Assembly: GCF_030418165.1 (NCBI RefSeq) | Contig: NZ_JAUHTQ010000013.1 | Coordinates: forward strand, 1 to 64,000 | Reading direction: 5' to 3' | From: Ureibacillus aquaedulcis | GTDB taxonomy: Bacteria; Bacillota; Bacilli; Bacillales_A; Planococcaceae | DNA length: 64,000 nt | In this document: one piece after another, positions 26,819 to 36,095 of the stretch | Numbering within the stretch: position 1 is the first letter of the stretch | Layout of the letters: every line of letters begins with the position of its first letter | Notes under the pieces: generated by a model | The model's input: only the letters and a program-made list of their open reading frames with translations | Told to the model about the DNA's origin: nothing | Database searches by the model: none | Translations under genes and position numbers: made by a program

Positions 26819-26947
26819 GGGTACTTCCTCCTATTAAAATAACAACATTATCTTTGTTGATAATATCACATAGTAACTACTGTTCATAGATAGTAAATAA
26901 TAACTGTAGAATTCTATGTATTTTATTAACGCTATGACTCTATAAAA

Positions 26948-26981
26948 ACAGTGAAGAAGCAGATTATCTTCTTCACTGTTC
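26948..26981 (-). terminator. Terminator of kimA
   Basis: Perfect stem AACAGTGAAGAAG / CTTCTTCACTGTT with a short loop and T-tract on the minus strand. Confidence 0.8.
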
Positions 26982-26994
26982 AAAAAAGCTGTTA

Positions 26995-28821
26995 TTATTT
27001 TTTTAGGTGATATGGGACTGTAGCGACTACTACATTCTTTCTATACAATAGATAAGAGCGAATCAACAGTCCCGATTGATTATGAAGTATGTTGTGCCAT
27101 CCTTTCTTTGGAATAAATTGCGGAATCACAACCGTAACCTGATAGTTGGACTCACTTGCTTTACGTTCTACAGCTTCAATAAATCTATTAAGAGGACCAA
27201 GAACACTTCTAAATTGAGAATACAAAGTCACCAATCGAACATCGGGTTGCCACGTTTGCCATTCTTCTTTAAATGCTTTCTCACTTTCTTTCTCAAATCC
27301 CACATTTACTGCAATAATTTGATCAGGCATTAGAGACTTTGCATAATTTAATGACCCCTCTACTACACGAGTCATCCCGGCAATCGGAACAATAATCACA
27401 TTTCCCTCTATTTTTTTCACTAGGTCGTCATTTGTAAGTCTTAACTGATCCCCAATAGCAACATAGTGTTTTTTTATTCGATAAAAGATCCATACAATAA
27501 TAGGCAGGAAAATTAGTATTGACCAAACTTGAGTAAACTTTGTAATAAAAAAAATCATTGTAACTATTAAACTAATAAAGGCACCTGTCGTATTGATGAT
27601 GAACTTAGTAACCCATCCTTTAGGCTTTTCTTTAAGCCATTTCATCATCATCCCGGTTTGCGAGAGTGTAAATGGAACAAAAACCCCTACTGCATAAAGT
27701 GGAATTAAATGCTCCGTTTTTGCGTGAAATACAAGTATGAGCATTATAGAAGCCACTCCGAGTACGATAATACCATTTGAATATCCTAAACGATCCCCTC
27801 TAGCAAGAAACATTCTTGGAATAAATTTATCTTTAGCAAGATTAACTGCCAACAATGGAAAAGCAGAATAACCCGTGTTTGCAGCCAAAATCAAAATTAA
27901 TGCTGTTGTCCCTTGTATAAAGAAGTACATGAAATTGCGCCCAAAAATACTCTCGGCAATTTGAGAAACAACTGTTGCCTCTGCTTTTGGTATTATTCCA
28001 TAAAAATAGGCCAACACAACAATTCCAGTAAATAATATTGCAAGTAATCCCCCCATAACAGCCAAGGTTTTTGCTGCATTTTTAGGTGCCGGGTCTTTAA
28101 AATTAGGAATCGCATTAGAGATCGCTTCAACTCCCGTTAAAGCCGAACTACCAGAAGCAAATGCTTTTAAAAGTATAAATAAGCCAATTCCCGCAACAGG
28201 TGTTCCAATAGGTGTGTGCAATTCTGGAGAAATATTTCCAGTTAAAACATTGAATATACCCGCACCAATCAAAATAAATGCTGCCAAAACAAATAAATAT
28301 ACAGGGTAGGCTAAAATTGAAGCTGATTCGGTTACCCCTCTTAAATTTAGGATTGTAAGCAATATGACAAATAAAACAGCAATCTCAACATTATAATTTT
28401 GTAATGACGGGAAAGCAGATGTAATCGCATCAGTTCCAGCAGAAACACTTACTGCAACAGTTAGAATATAATCAACCAGCAGGGAGCCCCCTGCTACTAA
28501 ACCACAATTCATTCCCAAGTTAGTTTTAGAAACTACATACGCTCCACCACCCTGTGGATAAGCAAAAATAATCTGTTTATAGGACAAAATCAAAACAGCC
28601 AAAAGAATCAACACGCATAGCGCAATCGGCACCGAATACCACATCGCCAAACCGGATATTGTAATTAATACAATCAGTATTTGTTCCGGACCATAGGCAA
28701 CAGAGGATAATGCATCTGAAGAAAGGATGGCCAACGCCTTTGTTTTACTAAGTTTTTGGTCTCCTATCTCATCGTTTTTTAAAGGACGCCCAATTAGAAA
28801 TCGTTTGAATGATGAAAGCAT
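26995..28821 (-). CDS. kimA: APC-superfamily potassium transporter, KimA (YdaO) type
   Basis: The 608-residue protein matches B. subtilis KimA in length and plan: cytosolic N-tail with RFLIGRPL, SSDALSSVAYGPEQIL in helix 1, AYPQGGGAYVVSKTNLG in the helix 2-3 region, about 12 helices, then a soluble C-terminal domain (about 450-608) of the universal-stress type that binds c-di-AMP in KimA. It imports potassium with protons at high affinity. GGAGC lies before the start. The upstream c-di-AMP riboswitch strongly supports the assignment. Confidence 0.87.
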   Translation of the reverse strand: MLSSFKRFLIGRPLKNDEIGDQKLSKTKALAILSSDALSSVAYGPEQILIVLITISGLAMWYSVPIALCVLILLAVLILSYKQIIFAYPQGGGAYVVSKTNLGMNCGLVAGGSLLVDYILTVAVSVSAGTDAITSAFPSLQNYNVEIAVLFVILLTILNLRGVTESASILAYPVYLFVLAAFILIGAGIFNVLTGNISPELHTPIGTPVAGIGLFILLKAFASGSSALTGVEAISNAIPNFKDPAPKNAAKTLAVMGGLLAILFTGIVVLAYFYGIIPKAEATVVSQIAESIFGRNFMYFFIQGTTALILILAANTGYSAFPLLAVNLAKDKFIPRMFLARGDRLGYSNGIIVLGVASIMLILVFHAKTEHLIPLYAVGVFVPFTLSQTGMMMKWLKEKPKGWVTKFIINTTGAFISLIVTMIFFITKFTQVWSILIFLPIIVWIFYRIKKHYVAIGDQLRLTNDDLVKKIEGNVIIVPIAGMTRVVEGSLNYAKSLMPDQIIAVNVGFEKESEKAFKEEWQTWQPDVRLVTLYSQFRSVLGPLNRFIEAVERKASESNYQVTVVIPQFIPKKGWHNILHNQSGLLIRSYLLYRKNVVVATVPYHLKK

Positions 28822-28862
28822 TTAAATTGCTCCTTCGTTTTATATAATAGTTCTTGAAACAA

Positions 28863-28902
28863 TAAAAAAGTGCCTACAAGCCATAGTTAAATAGACCTGT
28901 AG
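28863..28902 (-). terminator. Expression-platform terminator of the c-di-AMP riboswitch
   Basis: Minus-strand stem GTGTCTACAGG / CTTGTAGGCAC (two wobble pairs) followed by six T residues, between the aptamer and kimA. Confidence 0.82.
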
Positions 28903-28915
28903 ACACCTATTTTTT

Positions 28916-29080
28916 TGGGGTCACAAGCTCCACCTTCCTTCTCATATAACGCTTACGAGGTTAGCTGTCGGATTCGGACCATTGAGTAGCCCTACCTAAT
29001 AAGGATTCACCCCAAGAATGGATAAAAAATCACCCATCTAGTAATGGTTCCCCCGTACCTATTGGTTTCAGCGATTTAGA
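28916..29080 (-). promoter_or_regulatory. c-di-AMP riboswitch (ydaO-yuaA motif)
   Basis: Read on the minus strand the leader shows the class consensus in order: AAATCGCTGAAACCAA, GTACGGGGGAACCA, TTGGGGTGAATCC, then CGAATCCGACAGCTAACCTC with GTAAGCGT, and GAAGGAAGGTGGAGCTT. In this class, c-di-AMP binding turns off potassium uptake and cell-wall genes. A terminator and kimA follow directly, so the circuit fits: high c-di-AMP, low potassium import. Confidence 0.93.
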
Positions 29081-29099
29081 AATTTAGAACATTGATATC

Positions 29100-29530
29100 A
29101 TACTCCCATGCTTTAAAAAAGTAAATATTATTTTTTATTATGAAAGACACTTTTTACTGTTACAGTTACTCCGGATGGAAGCTAACCCCACCCATTCATT
29201 TTTTCAGTGCAAATCCTTGAATTCAGGTGTAAACTTTAGGACTTAAAAAAAGAAAAAGTATTTTAAAAGTAGCCTTCTATAATTCCCATAGACTAATAAA
29301 TAATGATTCTGATAATGTTAAAGAAAATAAAGAAGCAACAATAAGCAATGGTTAAAAGTTCAATTGATAAAGCATTGAACGTATTCATCAATAATTAGGC
29401 ATTAAACAATAACAACAACTATCAATTCATGGGTTGGAAAAGCGTCTAACTTATTAGAGTTAATATAGATCTATTAAACACGAGTTATGGAGTATACGTT
29501 TTTTATATGCGGAAGGCGGAAAGAAGAATT
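29100..29530. other. Divergent intergenic region before the biosynthetic cluster
   Basis: About 430 AT-rich bases between the kimA riboswitch (minus) and the six-gene cluster (plus). No gene is supported. It must hold both promoters. A perfect 10-bp palindrome ATAGATCTAT lies at 29466-29475, about 55 bases before the first start codon of the cluster, and could be an operator. No -35/-10 pair stands out with confidence. Confidence 0.4.
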
Positions 29531-30529
29531 ATGTCTCAAGTTAGAAATGTAAAAATTATAGGTACAGGAAAATATCTACCTAATAAAAAGGTATTTGCAC
29601 ACGAACTCGATGAACTGCTGGGAGTAAAAAAGGGCTGGGTAGAGCAAAAATCAGGTGTTGCCCTTCGCTCCTTCGTTGGAAATGAAACTGCTTCACAAAT
29701 GGCAGCCCATGCCGCAAGCGAAGCTATAAACGAGGCAGGGATACATAAAGAAGAGATAGATTGCATCGTAAGTGTAAGTGGGACAATGGAACAACCAATT
29801 CCGTGCAATGCAGCACTTGTTCAAAAGCAACTGGGTTTAAGTGAATCAAAAATCCCTTGTTTTGATATCAACTCCACTTGTCTAAGCTTCGTAACGGGCT
29901 TTGATACAATCTCTTATTTAGTACATAGTGGTAGATACAATAACGTACTGCTGGTTTCCAGTGAAATTGCTTCTGTTGGATTAAATTGGGAAGCTAAAGA
30001 AAATGCGATATTGTTCGGAGATGGCGCCGCTGCTGCTATACTGACGAAAACACCGGAAAATGGAAATTCCAAAGTATTGGCAGGACATATGGAAACATTT
30101 AGCGATGGTGCCCATTATACCGAAATTCGCGGAGGCGGAACTAGATTACATCCAAATAACCAAAATGCAGTCGAAACAGACTTCCTTTTTGATATGAACG
30201 GAAAATCGATCTTCAAATTATCCTCAAGAAATATTGGTGATTTTGTAGATACATTATTAGCCTTTTCCGATTGTACAATGGATGATATTAATCTAGTAGT
30301 GCCACACCAAGCGAGCGGCATGGCAATGAGGATTTTAAGGAAAAAACTAGGCATTGCAGAAGCAAAGTTCATGAACATTATCCACAATCATGGGAACACT
30401 ATCGCATCTAGTATTCCAATGGCTCTGCACGAAGCAATTGTGCAGAACAAAGTGCAACGAGGAAGCAAAATTATGCTTTTAGGTACTTCAGCAGGACTAT
30501 CTATCGGGGGGATTGTGTTTGAGTATTAA
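29531..30529 (+). CDS. 3-oxoacyl-ACP synthase III-like condensing enzyme
   Basis: The 332-residue thiolase-fold enzyme keeps the KAS III triad: Cys117 in DINSTCLSF, His259 in VVPHQAS and Asn289 in HNHGNT. It would condense an acyl-CoA or acyl-ACP with a second acyl unit. It is not the housekeeping FabH: the sequence around the active site (FDINSTCLSFVTGFD) and the context point to the secondary-metabolism FabH/OleA-like group. The ATG at 29531 is chosen over an ATG 24 bases upstream; GGAAAGAAG precedes it. First gene of a six-gene unit; its end overlaps the next start by 11 bases. Confidence 0.85.
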   Translation: MSQVRNVKIIGTGKYLPNKKVFAHELDELLGVKKGWVEQKSGVALRSFVGNETASQMAAHAASEAINEAGIHKEEIDCIVSVSGTMEQPIPCNAALVQKQLGLSESKIPCFDINSTCLSFVTGFDTISYLVHSGRYNNVLLVSSEIASVGLNWEAKENAILFGDGAAAAILTKTPENGNSKVLAGHMETFSDGAHYTEIRGGGTRLHPNNQNAVETDFLFDMNGKSIFKLSSRNIGDFVDTLLAFSDCTMDDINLVVPHQASGMAMRILRKKLGIAEAKFMNIIHNHGNTIASSIPMALHEAIVQNKVQRGSKIMLLGTSAGLSIGGIVFEY

Positions 30530-31670
30530 TATCTTGCTTACAGGAGGGCGTGCTCCTGCGACTTATTATCTCGCCCGCTTGCTAAAAGAACAAGGGGACA
30601 ACCTATTCATGGCAGAAAGTTTACCTAGACACTTATGTATGCGTTCGAACATGTTTGAAAAAGTATTACGGGTATGCTCACCAAATGAGAATCGACATGC
30701 CTATATCCAAGATTTAATCAAGATCATTAAAAAATATAAAATCGAACTATTAATCCCTACTTGTGAAGAAGTGTTTCATATTGCCTTAGCACATGAACAA
30801 CTCTCAGAGTATTGCCGAGTTTTTTGTGAACCGTTAAATAAATTAAAAATCTTTCACCACAAGGGATTGTTCATCAACACATTAAGGGATAAGTTTAGTG
30901 AATTTATTCATGTACCTTGTACATCGGTTATCGATACAACTAAAACTATCGACAGAGCCGAAATCTCGGATTATTTGGAGGCTAACTCCATCCATTTAGA
31001 TAATGAATATGTATGTAAACCCGCGTATTCAAGATTCGGTACCGAAGTTAGTTTTAAGAAAGGCGCTGAAATACCTGATTTACTCTATCAGAAGAAAAAC
31101 CTCTGGGTTATCCAGGAAAAAATCGAAGGCCAACAAATTTGCACATATGCCATAGCTGATAAGGGGCTTATGCTTATGTTTAGCGCCTACCAAACAAATG
31201 ATAGTGTTGGACTTGGCGCTACCATTTACTTTGAACCTTTTGCAAATCGGAAATTGGAAGAATTCGTGAGACACTATATTGAGGAATATCAGTATACAGG
31301 GCAAATTGCTTTTGATTTGATTTTGAATGGCAAAGGAGATTTTTATCCGATTGAATGTAATCCAAGAACAACCAGCGGTATTTGCCTGTTCCCTCTTGCA
31401 AAGCAAAAGCAGATACCGAAATCCTATAGAGTAGGTACAGAAACAACGATGCTCAGCCTGGCAATGCTGCAAACTCTATTTTCTAAAAACATATTAAAAC
31501 AGATTTATAAAATGACCAGAGCAAAAGATATTGTCTGGAATTCAAAAGATCCACGTACCTTTTTCAGTCAAATTAGCAGCTTTATATATTTGTTGAATGA
31601 ATCGAGGAAGAGAAAAATATCCAGCTATCAAATGAGTACATTGGACATTGAATGGAATGGAGAGGAGTGA
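30519..31670 (+). CDS. ATP-grasp ligase-like protein
   Basis: The 383-residue protein starts with a Rossmann-like segment (SINILLTGGRAPATYYLARLL), followed by an ATP-grasp domain: YVCKPAYSRFGTEV, WVIQEKIEGQQICTYAI and the metal-binding FYPIECNPRTTSG. Such enzymes join a carboxylate, activated as acyl phosphate, to an amine or thiol. The substrate is unknown. The TTG at 30519 is favoured, seven bases after a run of G; it lies inside the end of the synthase gene, so translation is coupled. A further TTG at 30513 is the alternative start. Confidence 0.8.
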   Translation: MSINILLTGGRAPATYYLARLLKEQGDNLFMAESLPRHLCMRSNMFEKVLRVCSPNENRHAYIQDLIKIIKKYKIELLIPTCEEVFHIALAHEQLSEYCRVFCEPLNKLKIFHHKGLFINTLRDKFSEFIHVPCTSVIDTTKTIDRAEISDYLEANSIHLDNEYVCKPAYSRFGTEVSFKKGAEIPDLLYQKKNLWVIQEKIEGQQICTYAIADKGLMLMFSAYQTNDSVGLGATIYFEPFANRKLEEFVRHYIEEYQYTGQIAFDLILNGKGDFYPIECNPRTTSGICLFPLAKQKQIPKSYRVGTETTMLSLAMLQTLFSKNILKQIYKMTRAKDIVWNSKDPRTFFSQISSFIYLLNESRKRKISSYQMSTLDIEWNGEE

Positions 31671-31677
31671 GAATTGA

Positions 31678-32685
31678 TTGAAAAGCAATATTTTAGTAAC
31701 GGGAGCCACGGGGTTTTTAGGGCAACATCTTGTTAAAAGATTAGCTGAAGATGGATTTAAGGTAACGGCAATCGGTCGCAACAGAACTATAGGCAGCACT
31801 CTTCCTCAAGAGGTTCGTTTTGTAGAAGTGTCTCTGGAAGACCGGAATGGGATTTTTCAGGTAATGCAAAATCAAGATGTGGTGATTCATTGCGGAGCAC
31901 TTTCTTCAGTATGGGGAAAATACGAGGATTTTTATAATACGAATGTCTTCGGTACACAAAACATGGTCGACGCCGCCCTCTTTTATAGCATAAAAAGATT
32001 CGTACATGTTTCTACTCCAAGTATTTATTTTAGTTTGCAGGAACGCTCAAAAATAAATGTTAAAGAGGACAGTGCTTTACCTAATCCCGCCGTTAATAAC
32101 TATGCAAAAACGAAAAGAATGGCGGAAGAGGTTGTCGATGAAGCTTTTAATCATGGCCTACCGACGATCACAATTAGACCTCGCGCCTTGTTCGGACCTG
32201 GGGATAATGCGATTATTCCAAGACTAATCAAAACAAACCAGAAATCCGGACTGCCATTTATTGATGGTGCAAGAATATTGACTGATATTACATATGTCGA
32301 AAATGTTGTGGATGCTATATGTCTTTGTCTGTTTTCAGATGAGCGGACTCTTGGCAAGAAATATAATATTACAAATGGTGAGCCGATGTATTTGAACGAG
32401 TTATTAGAGAAAGTTTTCTTATTGCTTGGACAGCCAATAAAAAAGAAAGAAATGAAATATGAAACTATTTTACTCGCTGCAAGCTTTTTAGAAAAAACCT
32501 ATCGATTGTTCAATATTAAAAAAGAGCCCATTATCACTCCCTACACTGTGACGGTTCTGGCCCACTCTCAAACTTTAAACATCGATGCAGCTAAAACAGA
32601 GTTGGGATATAAACCGCGCATTTCGGTTGAAGAAGGCATTAATAAGTTTGCAGAATGGTGGAATACTCAAAATGTTGACATATAA
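31678..32685 (+). CDS. Extended SDR, NAD(P)-dependent epimerase/dehydratase family (OleD/3-beta-HSD-like)
   Basis: The 335-residue protein has the Rossmann motif TGATGFLG at 8-15 and catalytic Tyr142/Lys146 in NNYAKTKRM, with Ser/Thr at 112-113. The IRPRALFGPGDNAIIPRL and DITYVENVVDAI segments place it with 3-beta-hydroxysteroid dehydrogenase-like reductases, including OleD, which reduces 2-alkyl-3-oxoalkanoates made by OleA. It starts with TTG at 31678 after GGAGAGGAG. It follows the ATP-grasp gene by 7 bases. Confidence 0.83.
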   Translation: MKSNILVTGATGFLGQHLVKRLAEDGFKVTAIGRNRTIGSTLPQEVRFVEVSLEDRNGIFQVMQNQDVVIHCGALSSVWGKYEDFYNTNVFGTQNMVDAALFYSIKRFVHVSTPSIYFSLQERSKINVKEDSALPNPAVNNYAKTKRMAEEVVDEAFNHGLPTITIRPRALFGPGDNAIIPRLIKTNQKSGLPFIDGARILTDITYVENVVDAICLCLFSDERTLGKKYNITNGEPMYLNELLEKVFLLLGQPIKKKEMKYETILLAASFLEKTYRLFNIKKEPIITPYTVTVLAHSQTLNIDAAKTELGYKPRISVEEGINKFAEWWNTQNVDI

Positions 32686-33541
32686 ACTATTTCAAGCCGG
32701 CTACTGTACGCATGATGCAAAAGTGGCTTTAAAGGATGAACCATCTTATGAAATGAAGTTCCCGGCGATGGTAGCTTTATTAAAACATCCCATTAAAGGA
32801 TATATTTTATTTGATACAGGTTATACCGAAAGATTCTATGAAGAGACAAAAAAGTTCCCTTTTTCTATTTACGCAAAAATAACACCTGTCTATGTAAAAG
32901 CAGAGGATAGCATACTCGCGCAGCTGGAAAAAGAGAATATTTTTGCTGATGAGATTCGCTACATCTTTTTAAGTCATTTTCATGCTGACCATATGTGCGG
33001 GCTAAAAGATTTTCCTAACAGCATTTTCATCTGCTCAAAAGAAGCCTACCACTCTGTGAAAACTAAAAAAGGAATCGGTGCTGCAAAATCTGCCTATATC
33101 CCTGATTTATTGCCAAGTGATTTTGAAGAGAGAGCTCTCTTTATAGAAGATACCAAGACTGCCCCGGTCGGCAGTCAAACAAGCTCCATGATTAGTAAGG
33201 TTTTCCAAAAACCACTGTACGACCTTTGGGGTGACGGAAGTTGTTTGGCAATCAATCTCTCCGGTCACGCCAAAGGCCAATTCGGACTAATATTTGAAGA
33301 TGAAAAAAAGGAGACCGTCTTCTTGGTAGCGGACTCTGTCTGGAGAAGTGCCGCCTTCCGGGAGAATCGGCCACCTAGCAAATTAGCTTATTTTATTATG
33401 GATAACGCGAAGGAATATAAAGAAAATTTCGGAAAAATCGTACGTCTACATGCGTTGGAGAAAGGCATTAAGATAATTCCTTCCCATTGTGAAGAACCAT
33501 TCTTAGTAAACAACTTCACCAAGCAAAGAGGTTTCAAATGA
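32672..33541 (+). CDS. Metallo-beta-lactamase-fold hydrolase
   Basis: The 289-residue protein has the zinc motif HFHADH at 102-107 followed by GLKDF, a later His in LSGHAKGQFG, Asp in LVADSVW and His in IIPSHCEEP, so all ligands for a two-metal site are present. The N-terminal plan (KGYILFDTGYTERFY) is like lactonases of the AHL-lactonase type. It may hydrolyse or release a lactone or thioester in this pathway. The ATG at 32672 lies inside the end of the SDR gene, after GGTGG; the longer frame from 32585 is rejected. Confidence 0.82.
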   Translation: MLTYKLFQAGYCTHDAKVALKDEPSYEMKFPAMVALLKHPIKGYILFDTGYTERFYEETKKFPFSIYAKITPVYVKAEDSILAQLEKENIFADEIRYIFLSHFHADHMCGLKDFPNSIFICSKEAYHSVKTKKGIGAAKSAYIPDLLPSDFEERALFIEDTKTAPVGSQTSSMISKVFQKPLYDLWGDGSCLAINLSGHAKGQFGLIFEDEKKETVFLVADSVWRSAAFRENRPPSKLAYFIMDNAKEYKENFGKIVRLHALEKGIKIIPSHCEEPFLVNNFTKQRGFK

Positions 33542-34881
33542 TTAAATTGATGAACATTCTACAAAATTATCTAAAGGTAAAAAGAATCCAAAAGTATTCA
33601 CCAGAAAATTTTCGAAAGTGGCAGAACAAGCAATTACAAAAACACCTCAGATGGATAAATAAAAATTCACCTTACTATCAACAACTGGGGAAAGATGGCT
33701 TAGCTAACTTAACCAATTTAACCCACTACCCTTTCATGAATAAACAGTTGATGATGGATAACTTCGATAATTTGAATACGCAAGGCGTAAGAAAAGATGA
33801 GGCTTTTAAAATTGCTATGAATGCAGAAGAAAACAGAGATTTCTCGCCGAAAATCGGCAGCACTACGGTCGGGTTATCTTCCGGTACATCCGGAAACAGA
33901 GGGATATTCCTGGTTTCCAAGGAAGAGCAATCCACTTGGGCCGGAACAATTCTAGCCAAATTATTGCCCAATGGTTTTAAGAACAAAGAGAAGATCGCCT
34001 TCTTCCTACGTGCAAACAGTAATCTGTACGAGTCGGTCCGAAGTAAAAAAATCGAGTTTGCATTTTATGATTTACTGGATCAATTTGACTCGCATATTAA
34101 AAGACTTGAGGACTATCAGCCAACTATTTTGGCTGCTCCTCCATCAATGGTTCGACGTATCGCCAGCGCTGTAAAAGAGAATAAACTTCATATACAGCCC
34201 ATCAAGATCATTACAATGGCTGAAGTGTTGGACCCTTTAGATGAAGCGTACATCGAAAAAGTATTTAAACAAAAAATCCATCAAGTATACCAATGTACAG
34301 AGGGCTTCCTTGGCTGCACTTGCTCCCACGGGACAATTCATTTAAACGAAGATATCGTCTATATCGAAAAGGAATTTTTGGATGCTGAAAAAACGAAATT
34401 CTATCCAATTATTACGGATTATAAACGACGCACACAACCGATTATTCGTTATCGCTTAAATGATATTCTCACCCTGAAATCCAAACCATGTCCCTGCGGC
34501 TCTCCAATGCTGGCAATCGAACAAATCGAGGGGCGAATGGATGACCTATTTATTCTTAAAAACAAGCAAAACGGTCAATTGGAATATGTCTTTCCCGACT
34601 TTATAAGACGAGCTTGCATTACAGCGTCGGAGAATCTAAAGGAATACAAAGTGATTCAACATAGTGTTCAAGATTTAGAAGTACAATGTTTAGTTTTCGA
34701 TGAAGATAAAAGGCAGGAAACGGAAGAAAGCATTAGAGCAAACTTAATGGCCTACTTGCAAGATCAATACCTAATCCCAAAAATCACTTACAGAAAATAT
34801 CAGGAGAATCATCGTTTAACAAAACTAAAAAGAATTCAAAGCAATGTGGGGATTGATGAGGTTGTCCAAAATGTCCAATAA
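33538..34881 (+). CDS. Adenylate-forming enzyme, coenzyme F390 synthetase/PaaK-like
   Basis: The 447-residue protein is of the phenylacetate-CoA ligase / F390 synthetase branch of the ANL superfamily. The ATP loop SSGTSGNRG is at 114-122, YRLNDIL and EGRMDD follow in the C-terminal half, and LTKLKR is near the end. Two Cys clusters, CTEGFLGCTC and CPCG, look like a structural zinc site as in this branch. It should activate a carboxylate as the adenylate. Its start overlaps the previous stop (ATGA). Confidence 0.82.
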   Translation: MIKLMNILQNYLKVKRIQKYSPENFRKWQNKQLQKHLRWINKNSPYYQQLGKDGLANLTNLTHYPFMNKQLMMDNFDNLNTQGVRKDEAFKIAMNAEENRDFSPKIGSTTVGLSSGTSGNRGIFLVSKEEQSTWAGTILAKLLPNGFKNKEKIAFFLRANSNLYESVRSKKIEFAFYDLLDQFDSHIKRLEDYQPTILAAPPSMVRRIASAVKENKLHIQPIKIITMAEVLDPLDEAYIEKVFKQKIHQVYQCTEGFLGCTCSHGTIHLNEDIVYIEKEFLDAEKTKFYPIITDYKRRTQPIIRYRLNDILTLKSKPCPCGSPMLAIEQIEGRMDDLFILKNKQNGQLEYVFPDFIRRACITASENLKEYKVIQHSVQDLEVQCLVFDEDKRQETEESIRANLMAYLQDQYLIPKITYRKYQENHRLTKLKRIQSNVGIDEVVQNVQ

Positions 34882-36025
34882 TTGCAAAGCTACTCTTTAC
34901 GATAAAAAGAACATGGCTGAAATGGACTGGAATTTCTATGAAAATGGCACTTTCCTAAAAGAGTATTTTACAGAGTTTATTACAGATACAACCACTTATA
35001 TAAGAAACGTAGAAACGGAAGTTTGTTTTGCAGCAATTGGAAAAAAGTTAATCCCTTGTACAATCAATGACACAACATATGATAATTCGTATGTTTGCTC
35101 ACCCTACACACATTACATTACTTATACAAAGGAAGAATTGCGCTTTGTTTCACCAAAACCGTTAAGATTCTTTCTGGAAGCTATCATTAATTTTTTCGGC
35201 TCTTTTGCAAAAATCATCGAGATTAACAAAATTGTTTATATTAACAATTATTGCTTGTCCACCAATTTAATAGCCCCCTTATCAAAAGAAGAGATACTTG
35301 CATTAAAAGAGCTGCTAATCGAAGGGTTTCCTGACTACCAACTAGGTTTTCATTCAATAAATGAAATTTGCCATAAGGATATGATGAAATCTTTCGAGGC
35401 TGAGGGTTTCAATCTATTACCAAGCCGGTATATCTACATTTCAACGAACAGTAGATTAAATACCCCGAGGAAAGGTGAAAGAAAGAAAAGAAGACAAGAT
35501 GAAAAATGTATTACAAAGGAAATGACCATTGTTACGAACAAAGAATTAGCTACAGAGGATATCGAAAGAATTGTTGAGCTTTATAATCAGCTATATATCG
35601 AGAAATATTCTGACTTAAATCCCCAATTCACCTATAGATTCATTGAAAACTTATTAAAAAAGAATTTGCTGGTCTTTCAAGGAATTAAAATCAACGGAAA
35701 ATTGGAGGCAATTTCCGGAACATTTATACTGAATAATATGATGACAAATCCGATTTATGGATATAACCTTTCATTATTTCCTCAGTACCAACTATATCGG
35801 ATTTTAAGGCACTTAAACACAAGATTGGCGCTGGATAACAAGTTATTATATCACCAAAGTGCCGGAGCCGGGAATTTCAAGAAAGCTAGAAGCGGAGAAG
35901 GAACCCCTGAATATACAGCCTTGTATGTGAACCATCTCCCTTTCCACAAGAAGATTTTTTGGAAATCACTTTCTTTTTTACTTAAAAAAATTGGAATTCC
36001 TCTAGTTGAAAAACTCGAACTATAA
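34871..36025 (+). CDS. GNAT/FemAB-like N-acyltransferase
   Basis: The roughly 384-residue protein has a unique N-terminal half and a C-terminal GNAT-like domain (about 220-375): RIVELYNQLYIEKYSDLNP, LVFQGIKINGKLEAISGTFI and the segment LLYHQSAGAGNFKKARSG, which resembles the acceptor-binding tail of BioF2/FemAB-like acyltransferases. It probably moves an acyl or aminoacyl group onto the pathway product. Two starts are possible: ATG 34871 (chosen, with GAGG upstream) or ATG 34856 (GGGG upstream), both within the end of the adenylating-enzyme gene. Confidence 0.68.
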   Translation: MSNNCKATLYDKKNMAEMDWNFYENGTFLKEYFTEFITDTTTYIRNVETEVCFAAIGKKLIPCTINDTTYDNSYVCSPYTHYITYTKEELRFVSPKPLRFFLEAIINFFGSFAKIIEINKIVYINNYCLSTNLIAPLSKEEILALKELLIEGFPDYQLGFHSINEICHKDMMKSFEAEGFNLLPSRYIYISTNSRLNTPRKGERKKRRQDEKCITKEMTIVTNKELATEDIERIVELYNQLYIEKYSDLNPQFTYRFIENLLKKNLLVFQGIKINGKLEAISGTFILNNMMTNPIYGYNLSLFPQYQLYRILRHLNTRLALDNKLLYHQSAGAGNFKKARSGEGTPEYTALYVNHLPFHKKIFWKSLSFLLKKIGIPLVEKLEL

Positions 36026-36052
36026 GATTATTCAACTTTCCATTCTTGAATA

Positions 36053-36095
36053 TAAAAAAGGAGCTCAACCCGCAAGTATGGTTGAGCTCTTATTA
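36053..36095. terminator. Bidirectional terminator closing the biosynthetic cluster
   Basis: Perfect stem GAGCTCAACC / GGTTGAGCTC, nine-base loop, with A-tract before and T-rich run after. It also ends tlp on the minus strand. Confidence 0.8.

Noticed and set aside
29200-29240. Palindrome TGAATTCA upstream of the cluster
   Set aside because: Only eight bases, likely by chance in AT-rich DNA, and far from the start codon.
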